This document shows, in pieces, positions 31,104 to 41,557 of a stretch of DNA of 64,000 nucleotides (position 1 is the first letter of the stretch; the number at the start of each line of letters is the position of its first letter). Source of the stretch: Xiphophorus maculatus (taxonomy: Eukaryota > Chordata > Actinopteri > Cyprinodontiformes > Poeciliidae); assembly GCF_002775205.1 (NCBI RefSeq), contig NC_036457.1:4819524-4883523 (forward strand), given 5' to 3'. The notes beneath the pieces are model-generated. The model searched no databases, was not told the origin of the DNA, and saw only the letters and a list, made by a program, of their open reading frames with translations. Position numbers and translations under genes: made by a program.

Positions 31104-34009
31104 TCATAAGGCCCCCACCTCGGAGCTCCAGGGTGGGTGGGGGGGCTGTGAGGAAGAGGAGGAGGGGAGGAAGGGCAGAGCGAAGGGGAAGGAGAAGAGG
31201 GGGGCGGTGAGAGGAGGGGGCAGCAGGGAGGAAGAGGAAGAGGAGGAGGAAGGTGAAGGTGAGCTGGAGGTCACATCGTGCTGCAGCAGCTCCACCGGCC
31301 TCTGGGGGGCGCCGCCATCCGGTCCGAAAGGCGGCGGGCGCAGCGTCGCCACCCAGTGGCTGTAAGGGGGAGGGCGGGGCTGCAGGCGGGCCGTCATGGC
31401 GGCGGCGTCCCGCTGGGCCGCGCAGTAGCTGAGGTGGGCCAGCAGGCGGCGCCGCAGCGCATTGCAGGAGTCCAGGGGCTCCATGGCGCTCAGGTAGCAG
31501 AACGCTTCGTTCACACACTCCCTGAAGCCCAGAGACAGGAAGTCCAGCGCCAGCGCTTCCTGCTGACCTGACCAACAAACACGTCCATTTTGAATTGATT
31601 CATTTTTACAGGAAAAGAAATATTCATAAACAAACCAGTTAGCCAAACAGCTAACGCTAAAAAACACCTGAAGGAACAAAATTACATTACATCACTTCCT
31701 GTTGAACATTTATTTGCTCTCATACAGGAAGTATTCACCCCTCTACAGGAAGTGGCAGCACTGCTAGCTGGAGGAGCAGCTGAACTGCTTCCCCACCTGC
31801 TGTAGGTGTCTCTGCGTCGCCATGATTACCTGTTCCCTCCCCACCTGCTGCGGGTGTCTCTGCGTCGCCATGGTTACCTGTTCCCTCCCCACCTGCTGCA
31901 GGTGTTTCTGCGTCGCCATGGTTACCTGTGCCTCCCGCCTGCAGCGTCCTCAGATGCTCCACGGTCATCTGCAGGATCTCGGCTTTCTCCAGTTTAGCAG
32001 AACCCTGCGGGAAGCGGCGCCGTTAGCCGTTCTGATGCTAACAGACTGAAAATTCTCTAAAAGTTTAAAGATTTAAAATTTTGTCAATTTTTTTTCTCTC
32101 AGCTGGTGATTGACTATTTAAACAGATTCATAGATTTATTCTAGTTTCAAAGTTCTGATTTCCACTTTTCTTCTAAAAAACACATTTCTAGTAAACTACA
32201 GACGGAGTTCCTCAGGGCTCCGTATCACTTCGCTTTGATTCATGGATCCATTTTTCACCTGACAGGGAAAATATTTGAGGAATAAAATGTTCAGTTTTAT
32301 ATCAGAAAACTTTATTAAGATTTTTAGGTGGGAAACCGTCTGAGATCCAGATTCATTCTGGTGTTAAAATCCAGTAAAACTTTAGAACTGTTTATTATTT
32401 CATCTGATAATTTACATCTTTTTAAAAATAGAAAGTCAAAATGTAGAAACATTTTTAATAGTTTTAATTTTGCAATAAAACATAGATTTTTTTTAAACAA
32501 TCTTTTAAAATAAAAAATCATTTTAAAATAAATTCCTTTTGAAAGGTGACAGACGAGTTTTTTATTAATTATAAAACTAAAAATTCACTGGTAATTTAGA
32601 GATTAAAAATGTGATAAATCATGATTATCTTCAGAAAATGTGGTTATTGTTTGTTTTGCTGCACAGATGCATCAAAAACACTGGAGCTGAGAGGTCAAAG
32701 GTCAGGCTGACCTGTTTCTCCCAGGCCGTCGGGACGAGTCGCCGTAACTCCGACAGGCTGCCGTTGATCCGATCCCTGCGCCGCTTCTCGATGATCTGGA
32801 ACCGACAGGAAACTGAAGGAGCGTCGGAGGCGCCGGGCCTCCGGACGCGGCGAAGCGCCGGCCGACCTACCCCTCTGCGCCGCTTCCTCGCCATCAGCTG
32901 CGCCGCCGGAGACGCGCGTCCGACCGGATCCCTGCACAGGAATCCACAGAAATCACTGGAATCTGCAGCAGATTTTAATCCCTAATTTCACCTGGAACCT
33001 CAGAGAAAACAAACATTTTTAGTTTCTTTTAGGGTTAATGTGGTTTCCATTAAAAACAATAAATCCAGTTTATTCCACACTTTATATGAAAACAAATTCT
33101 GATTATTAACATTTTAACTATCAGTGTTGGATCTCAGTATCACTGCATCCAGAATAACACATTTCTGTTTGATTTAATTATTTGTTTTAGAACCAAAAAA
33201 ATAACAATTTATAGCTTTTCAAGTTGATTTATGTAAAACAGAGAAATTATTGACTAGCAACTAAATATATTGGAGTTGCTAATGAAAAAAATAAATGAAG
33301 CAGCAAGAATAATTGTTTGCATGAATATTTCTGGACTTACAAACTGAAAAGACATTTTTAAACTTGCATAAACTCCTGAACATCTTTACAACAAACCTCC
33401 TAAAAATAACTATAGCAACTCTTTTATCTACAATAACACTGTAGAGTCTGAATTACTATTAACAACATTAAATTTCCCTTTGGGATGAATAAAATATTTT
33501 TGAATTTGAAGTGAATTGGAAAGATTTAAATCAATTAAATGTTAATTGAAAATTAACATTTAATTTTATTTTTATAGATTAATTTGATCTATCAACAAAT
33601 TAGTAGATCTGCTTTTTCACAAAGAAAAACTAAAAAAGTTAAATAACAATAATGATGAATGATCACACAGTTAGTTGCAAAAAATCCTGAAATTATAAAG
33701 CCTGAATGTTAAAATAAGCCGGTTTTAAAATGATATTTTTTGTATTTTAAGACGAAATATTTGAGAGAATTTCTGCTAAATAAATAAAATGATCAACGCT
33801 GGGCATATTTTCATAAAGATTAGAACATTTCTTATAAAAGCAGAAAAGTTCATGACAAATTGTTGTCTTTAATTTTCATTTATTTTTGCTTTCTAAAGTC
33901 ATAATTAGTGATGGGATGTTAAAGGTTCTCCAGGCAGGACGGGATGTTCTCACCCCGCAGGAAGCCTCTCACGCTCCGCCGGGCTGCTCTCCTCACACGG
34001 CCGCTTCAT
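31104..34009 (-). CDS. hey2: Hey-family bHLH-Orange transcriptional repressor, short and divergent (Hey2-like)
   Basis: Hey proteins are nuclear Notch effectors that bind E-box/N-box DNA. Five coding exons on the minus strand, 33954-34009, 32871-32931, 32712-32795, 31926-32004 and 31104-31567, join with consistent phases into 247 aa. The order is the N-terminus [10 protein letters not shown], basic region [19 protein letters not shown], helix-loop-helix ([16 protein letters not shown], then [18 protein letters not shown]), the Orange domain ([20 protein letters not shown]) and a Ser/Pro-rich tail ending [10 protein letters not shown]. The basic region keeps the Gly characteristic of Hey where Hes has Pro. 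The exon layout and the MKRPCE start point to Hey2. Odd points are a length about 90 aa below mammalian HEY2, no YRPW tetrapeptide, GAL instead of GAF at the end, and a shortened link between bHLH and Orange. It may be a diverged duplicate, and Heyl is a weaker alternative. Confidence 0.85.
31790..31926 (-). repeat. 48-bp tandem repeat carrying three 5' splice sites of the Hey-like gene
   Basis: On the minus strand the real donor of coding exon 4 (ACAG/GTAACC at 31925) is followed by two further copies of the surrounding sequence, exactly 48 bp apart (donors at 31877 and 31829). Each unit includes catggcgacgcag and caggtggggagggaacag. The units contain no stop in the exon frame. Confidence 0.92.
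32936..33953 (-). other. First intron of the Hey-like gene
   Basis: It is AT-rich and non-coding, and includes a diverged retroposon tail at about 33470-33510 (aatttccctttgggatgaat). Nothing else is recognisable. Confidence 0.6.
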
Positions 34010-34320
34010 GGCGCCCGGCGGCGGGGAGAGCTGGCGGGAGTCCCCGGGGAGAGCCGGGTCACAGCCGGAGGAGACCCGGAGCCGGCATTCCTGGTTTGGA
34101 CCCGAACCCGTTAGAGTCTCGGAAGTTTTCCAGAATCAGGAATCTCCTCCGGATTTCCTCCAGGAATCAGAACTTTTCTCTCGGATCCGGAGCGGATCTT
34201 CCAGCGGAGTGTCTCCGGTGAAAACCCCGCGGCGGGAGCCTGCGTGTCGGCGGCGGACTGGGCTGACGGCCGCTGTGTCCCGTCTCTTCATCCTCCTCCT
34301 CCTCCTCTGCTGCCGGAGCT

Positions 34321-34328
34321 TTCCCACG
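34321..34328 (-). promoter_or_regulatory. RBPJ/CSL-type site upstream of the Hey-like gene
   Basis: TTCCCACG on the plus strand is CGTGGGAA on the gene strand, a match to the RBPJ consensus. It lies 312 bp upstream of the start codon in a GC-rich block (about 34010-34400) that is the likely promoter. Hey genes are known direct Notch targets. A weaker GAGTGGGAG occurs about 50 bp further on. Function is inferred. Confidence 0.5.
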
Positions 34329-36698
34329 GAGCAACGCGCACGCGCACTCAACCATCTCCTCTGAAGCTGCTTCAGAGTGGGAGCGCGCGCGACAGAAATG
34401 TATGGAAAGCAAAAAGTGCCAAATATTATCACGGCTGAAAAGTCACGCAAAGAATTTACTATTTTTGTTAAATACGTTGAAAATACCTTCAAAACGCCAC
34501 TTTCTACATCTTTATACAAGTACCTTCCAAATGGCGAAATTTACTCAGGTCATTGAACGCCACTTTTATACATAATGTTGTTCAAAAGTACTGCTTCTAC
34601 TTAATTATACATCTATAAATCTGGGATTACTGGTGCTGTGCTTGTTTTTCTTTCATTGTGCTTGTGTTGTTTTTGTTTTTCTTAATTTATGAATTGTTGC
34701 TGAAAGAGTGCTTCTTCTTCGTCTTCTTGGCCCCCTAGCGGCATGGAGGGCTCAAAGCATCTGCTGGGTTTGCTTGGTTTCTTCCCGGTTCCAGAGAGAT
34801 CAGGCTCCACTTGACTATATATATATATATTTATATATAATTTATTACCATATTAAATTATTAATTGTGTTTATTTTTACTTCTTATTTCTAGCTGTAGA
34901 AAACACTAGTTGCCGGGCAGATCCAGGAACTTTATTTTAATTTTCTAGGAAGCTGATTGGCTGACACTGATTGTCGTAGCTGACCAACATGTTTTACATC
35001 AGTGATGGAAACGCCCACCTGACTACCAAAAACTTTAGGGAAAAGTGTGAGGAAAAGTAAAAAGTAAATATATTAATAAATGGAATACATTAATATGGAA
35101 ATAACTAATTACATTGATTTATTTACTTATTTCCAAAAATACATATTTAATTTTATTGTCTCCTATTTTTGATTATTTATTTACTCATTCAGCTTTTTTT
35201 TGGTAATAGTTTTATTTCCTATAATTTATTTACTTATTGACAGTTTTGGCAGGATCAGCCTTCCGTAGAATCAACTGCTTTGAATAAAAACAACTGAAAA
35301 AGGAAAACAGGTGAGGTTGTTTCATTACAAGTAATGAAATTAAGTTTATCTAAGTAGAAATATTAAATTTAATAAGTTCCAATGTTAAACAAACAAATAA
35401 ATGAAGTTTGACTAATTTAATTTGATTAAATGTAACAAATTATCTGAGTTTTTTTAAAGTTTGAACTTCTCTTTTATCACTGCAGAAGTATGACTTTAAA
35501 ACCAAAGTAATCCTTTTCCACTTTACCTTTTATTCTATGCTTTGTTTTAAATTCAATTAAATGTTTTTCCTTCTCATTTTGTTTCATTTTAGCGTTTAGT
35601 TCATTTATCGATTCGATTCTTTCAGATCAAACCAGAACCTGAAGTTTTTTCTTTATGCAAATTTTAAGGCACAGAAAATAAAACAAACAGTTTAATCATT
35701 AATAAAAACGTTTAGGTTTAAATTTTAGATGATGAAGGCCTGGAGGAGGATGAGGAGTGATGAAGGTGAAGACGTGTTGGAGACGCTGCGCTCCGTAATC
35801 TCCGAGCACTTGAACGCCTCACACAGCAGGAGGAAGATCTCCCTTCATCTTCATCGCGCCTGCAGCCGGCAGCAGATCGTCTCGGCTCACCGGCCGCTTT
35901 CGACACCCTCTTAAAACCCTCCAGAACCAGAACCGGGTCGAGCAGAACCAGAGATAGCTGCTGGACCTGAACTGATACCAAATAAAGAATAATCTGATTA
36001 TCATCTGAGAAAACGAATAAAAACATCACATGAAAACAAATCTTTAATAAATCTATAAAGATTTGTAGGTTCTTGTTTTCAATATGCAGAAATGGGAAAA
36101 CAGAATAAATCTCTGAGATTAACAGAGGGAATGATCCAGAAATAGAAATTAAATTTACATTTTTAATCATTTTTTAAACTTCTAAACTACTTTAAACTAC
36201 CGTCATTAAATCCATTTTTTCCCCATGTTTTTTAGTTTTAACACTTTTTTGTGTGAAAAATATATTTTATGAGTGTTAAAACCTTTTATTTAACTATTTT
36301 AAATAAAAACGGAATATTTTTGTAATAGAAACGGGATCATAGATCCAGAAGTCCACCTGGTTTTTCCTTCTGAAAATTGTTTTTTCCCCTTAAATCCGTT
36401 TTTATTTCCATGAAAAACTTCCAGTTTGCTTCTTATTTTGGGTTTGATTGAATAAAAGTGAAGATATTTTGTCTCTTCTCAGATCAGTCTTCATTTGAAA
36501 ACACTTCCTGCCTTCAGTTGAGTTTTAATCCAGCAGTTTAAAGCAGATCTGAGTCCCCAGGCTGTAATTTTGATGAGTAGATTTTAATGTAAAAGTCGTA
36601 GTTTTGACCTATATTACTCCTGAGCTGCGGCCGCAGACGGCCCTCGCCCCCCACTTTGAACACCTCAGTGTTCTCTCTTCTCTTTCCGGATCATTCCG

Positions 36699-36785
36699 AT
36701 GTTTTCCAGCCGGCTGTCGCTCCGCATTCCTCCTGTTATCTGTCTGGGCCTTATCAGGAGCGCCGCCGGTCTGGAGCGGAGGACG
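36699..36785 (+). CDS. Possible orphan first coding exon (signal-peptide-like)
   Basis: ATG at 36699 opens 29 codons (MFSSRLSLRIPPVICLGL, then IRSAAGLERRT) ending exactly at a strong donor, GTGAGT. The start shows two arginines, a hydrophobic stretch and small residues near the end, as in a signal or mitochondrial targeting peptide. A TTTCCGGA (ETS-type) site sits about 15 bp before it. The exon is GC-richer than its surroundings. No continuing exon could be identified in the next 4 kb, so it may be a relic. Confidence 0.25.
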
Positions 36786-36929
36786 GTGAGTGTTTCTGGT
36801 CACCAGAACCAGAACCAGAACCGGGCTGATGCTCATGTCAGCAGGTTCTGCTCTGCCTTAGTCACACCTCAGCAAAAACATTTCTTTACATTTGTTCCCT
36901 AAATCTGAGCCTAGAGTCAAAATCAAAAG

Positions 36930-37110
36930 TAAGACACTTTTGTTAATAGCAGAGCTAACTTTTAGCTTAGCGCTTAGCTTTGAATCATTTAGCTTAGCAC
37001 TTAGCTTCCCCTAAATAAATTGTTCAGTTTCAGTTGGATAAAGTTCAACATCTGTGTTTAAGTTTTGGTTATTAACGTTTCATGCTCTTATTTTGAAGTT
37101 TGTTTACACT
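36930..37110 (+). repeat. Dispersed repeat family B, copy
   Basis: Shares gagctaacttttagcttagc, a middle aagttcaac block and the end atgctcttattttgaagt with 63215-63395, in the same orientation and order. Confidence 0.65.
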
Positions 37111-40100
37111 GCAGTTCCATTTCCTCTCCTTTTTTTCTTTAAACAAACTTTATTGAGCAAATGGCAAAAATTTAGCAAACAAAGGAATGAGGTGAACCGA
37201 AGAACCATCAAACTTCGGTCACTGCAGGTAAAAAGAAATTCATTTTCCACCAAAACAACTCAGAAATTTAGCAGAAAAAACAACAAGGACATTTCTGAGT
37301 TAGAAAAGTAAAACATTTCTGAGAAAAAACTAATTTTGAGATTAACCTTTGAACTTTGCTAAAAGAAATGAGTTTAAAAAATAAACTATTTTAGAAAAAT
37401 TCCAGTATTTTTAGCTCAATCTCAGAAGATTTCTAGAAAAATTATGGACATTTGTGAGATTTAAAAGTTACATGATGTCAGTTGGTAAATCTTTAACTCT
37501 TCCGGATCAGCTGCATGTCACCAGAAATCCTCATTTTCTGCTCCGATGCTCAGCAGAGCGACAACAAACTCCTGGACTTCCTCTGGTTCCTCTGTTGGTG
37601 TCATCTGGCCACCGTCAGTCCACTTCATCGGACAAAACTTTGACTAAGCCACTGGTTAAAAACGGCACGAATCCAAATGAAGGTTTTTGTTTTTGATGTG
37701 CAGAAATGGAAACACATCTGAGTTTAACAGGAGGAAATGATCCAGAAATAGAAATTAAATCATTTTTCATTTATATCATAAAAAAGTGTTTTTTTTCCAT
37801 TAAATCCGTTTTTATTTCCATATTTTGACACATTTTTCTCCTAAAATGATTTAATCTCATGATGAATGCAGAATGCTAGTAGCCATCGTTAGCATTGTTG
37901 CAACAGGAAAAGCTTTGGGCAGTTGCCCAGGGCTGCATATGGGGGGGGGGGGGGGTCACAAGAAAAAGTAAAATAGAATCTTTTCATCTCTTTGCTCAGC
38001 TAGAGGTTACTAAAGATACATTTAAGCTTTTAGCATTAACCTAATAAATATAAACCTGGAACATATCAAGAAACTGGTGAATAAAAGCCACAAGATTTTT
38101 TTCATTAAACAAAAAACAAAAAGAGAGTTTTCTAAATAAACTAAAGTTCTGCAAAGCTGGCAGTGCAGCAGCAGCCTCACTGCAGGCTGGTGATGTTCCC
38201 GCTGCATCGGGTCGACTCCGGAGATTTAGGTGTCTTTTTCCTGCCTGAGGGAAAAACATCCTGGAAAATTTCCTTTGAAATCAATCAGATACCAAACTGG
38301 AAGAATGAAGAACATGGAGACTGAATTCTCATTTCTACCAGAGTAAATGTTTAATATTTATGTTTATTATCAATTCAAAGTGACTAAAGATGAATTATTC
38401 TCAGGCTTTGCTACTTTTTCCACCAATCAGAACGCTCCTTTTTTATCATTTAGAAAATCTGGCATATAAAAAGTTTGCTGAAAATAAAAACATTTAAAAA
38501 CAGACAGACATTGAGAAGCAGAATAATGATCTTTTATTCCAGTACCATCAGAACCTGAGGAGAAGCTGCTGTTTAAGGATCAGAACCTCAGCGATGGATC
38601 GGAGGGTGTTGGTGTGTTTCTGCGCTGAGAGACGGCTTTGTTCCCCGGTTCTGCTCATTGTTTTCTGGACCGGTCAGCAGAGATCGCACAGAACGACAAT
38701 CACCTTCAGACCTGATGGCCACAAACCGACGGAGGAGGCTTACCCAAGATTATCTGCCTGATCCAACTGCAGCTGGTGTCCAATACAAAGTTCTGGAAAT
38801 TAGACCCAAACAGCTTCATCACAGATGCATGATGGTCATTTCTATTGACGCATGTTTCAGTTCCAACCCACCGCAGCATCAGTGTTGGAGCGCATGCAGT
38901 CAGATGCAAACCGGACACGCCGTCCAATGTGGTGGCCAATAAGATAAATCATCACAAATCCCGGACGAGCCCCCAGTTTATCATGAACCAGTCCACCGGC
39001 TATGACCAGCGGTGGGGACCGCTAGCTAAGAAGTTAGCAGTATTAACCCAAAAACACTAATCACAAGCTTCAGGTCTGCTAAAGTACTATAACAATATAG
39101 TATTCAGCTTAAACTAATGCTAAGGTGCTAAAAAATTAGTCCAAGTTAATGCTAAAGTGCTACTGCAAAATAGCAATTAGTGGATGCTAATGCTAAATGC
39201 TATCAATACAGTATTTAATGGAAACTAACCATAAAAAGTGTCATACCAGTTACTTTAACGGACTTCAAATTAAGAGCATGAATATAAACCTCTGATATAA
39301 ACTTCTTGGAGAATTCCTAACAGTTTACAATCAAACTTTCAACAGATGTTGAACTTTATTCAACTGAAAGTTTATAAAACAGCCAAGAAGTTTAGCTCTT
39401 TAGAATTTATCTGGAGAAATGAAAGTAGGGGAAGCTAAATGCTCTTTGCTCTCTGAAAGTCGCCAGCAGCAGCCTCCGCCCGCCTCTCCCCTGGTTTTCC
39501 CAGGCCTTCGCTCCCAGGGTGGTTTGACCTGACTTTCTGCCCCGCGCTGCCCTCTTTCTGCCCCGCGCTGCAGGGACACAGCGTCTCATTGTAGCTGGGC
39601 CCACGCCGCTCCGCCGGCTCCAACATGGAGGTCAAGCAGCAGGACAGGAGTCACATCTGATGTTCAGGAGAGAAGCCTGGCTTTATTTTATTCTACTGGA
39701 AATAAAGTAATAAATAAGAAACAGAAACTTTGCAGAAGGGAGAAGCTGCAGCCAATCTGTTGTGCTGACATGAATCCACCTCAGCTTTCTGTAAACTGGA
39801 CTCTACAGCTGCTACTGCATGAACAACATCTGTATTTATGGGGTTTTAGGTCCCAACAAAGATTTATAAATGTGTTTCATTCAAGGAAACTTCCCCTTTC
39901 AGCTGAATTTAGTGGAAAAGACATAAAAACAACTTTTCATCCTGTTTATGATGAATAAATGTACTCTCTCTTACTGTTGGCCAGCAGGTAAAACTAAAAC
40001 AATCATTAAACCTCAAATCAACTTTTCTTTGGCAGATAAACTCTCTAAATCTGTTGTTTGGGGTTCTTTCTTCATACTTCTGTACAAATTGTAACATTTT

Positions 40101-40551
40101 GGTGTAAATTTGTTTTATATAATTTTAACAATAATAATTTATTATTTACATGTGTATTTAAAATTAAAACTTTTCAGCTAACTATCTACCTATTATGTCA
40201 ATTTAACATTTTGTTTATGTTTATGTTTTCAGGAGGATTGTGGCTCTTTTGGCCTGACAGTTTTCTGAAAAGTCAGACATTAATGTCGGTGTTCTGATGT
40301 ATTTCCCAGTTGGATAACTGCAAATTAATTAAACTTGATGCCTCAAAATACACAACAGAGAAAAATAATAGAAAAACACTGAATAACAGACTAATTTCAT
40401 AATCAGTTCTTTGTCTAATAGAATGAAAATTTGCATTTATTGCTGGAGCTCTGCAGAGCTTCTGGGTTATTTTTTGGTGAAACACCACCATCTAGTGGTA
40501 GAAAGAGGGATCGTCCTAAATGTCTCATCCGGGTTATCAAGTCAGCTGATC

Positions 40552-40710
40552 AAAACACGGAAGTGTTTTCAGCTGTGCAGCTTTTGGAGGAGCGAGTGGA
40601 GAATGTGAGGAGCAGAGGATCTGCTTACATGTGGAAAACCTTCTTTTTGTTCATTTTTAAACGGTTTTCATCAAAGTTTAACGGTTAAAAGAGACACTGG
40701 AGCGGAACCG
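40552..40710 (+). promoter_or_regulatory. Putative pex7 promoter and 5' non-coding exon
   Basis: ACGGAAGTG near 40557-40565 fits a GABP/ETS site, common at TATA-less housekeeping promoters. A strong donor (GTGAGT) follows at 40711. The pex7 start codon lies only 6 bp after an acceptor (ctcctctgcag, ending 41551). A non-coding first exon here spliced to 41552 would explain that acceptor. This is inferred from motif order alone. Confidence 0.4.
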
Positions 40711-41557
40711 GTGAGTTCGGACGGACTTGGGATTTTTTCTGGAATCAAACGCAGTTCAGTTAATTATTGGTTATTTAAGATTAATGTTAGAAACAGAAAC
40801 CTGAGTCTCGAATGATTTCAGCTGAAAAAAGTCATTAACGTGTTTGCAGTGTATTTTCTGCGCAGCCGCAGTAAACTCAGCTTTGGGACCTGAAATCCAA
40901 CAAATGGAACAAAAATAACGGATTAAATAATTCAGCATTTTTCTTCTAGCATTATTTACTGTAGAGATTTATTAACATTTCTATCGTATGTAAATATTTA
41001 TCATCTAATCGTTTATGTTTTCTTAAGATACAGTTTGTTATTTTCTGTATTTGATTTTTAAAAGTGTATTTTGCCAAAAATTGTATATTTATATGTCATA
41101 TTTTTAATTTTAAAAATTGTTTACAAATTAATTTTGTATTCTGAATTCCTACTATCCAGTTGCATCTTTCTGTGTTGAGGAATAAATAAATAAATAAATA
41201 AAAACATTGTAAATTGACTAAGATTGAATAAAAAAATATGAAAAAGGTTTAATTCTGATATATTACTTGGATAATTTTCTCAAAATGTATTGTGGAAAAA
41301 ACATGTTGAATAACACAAAAATAAGTATATGGATAAAAAAATCAACTTTATTAATAAATTATTGCAGTTAAAAATTAAAAGCAAATTAAATGGACAGGGA
41401 CACGGATGGTGGGTGAAATTGTATTGTTTTTTATCTCAGGTTATTTATAACCAGCTTGTTTATCACGTTGGTCACATTTTCTGTAAATTAATTATTGATC
41501 CTTCAGAGTATTTCTATAGTTTTCCTTTGAACTTTAACGTCTCCTCTGCAGTATCTG

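Larger units (their letters stand above)
34400..40540. other. AT-rich intergenic region between the Hey-like gene and pex7
   Basis: No complete gene is visible. It contains a TA run near 34817-34835, a poly-G run near 37941-37956, a copy of repeat family B (36930-37110), a possible orphan exon (36699-36785) and a small GC-rich island (about 39460-39640) holding a tandem tttctgccccgcgctgc duplication. A frame at 38658-38942 has no recognisable domain. Confidence 0.6.
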
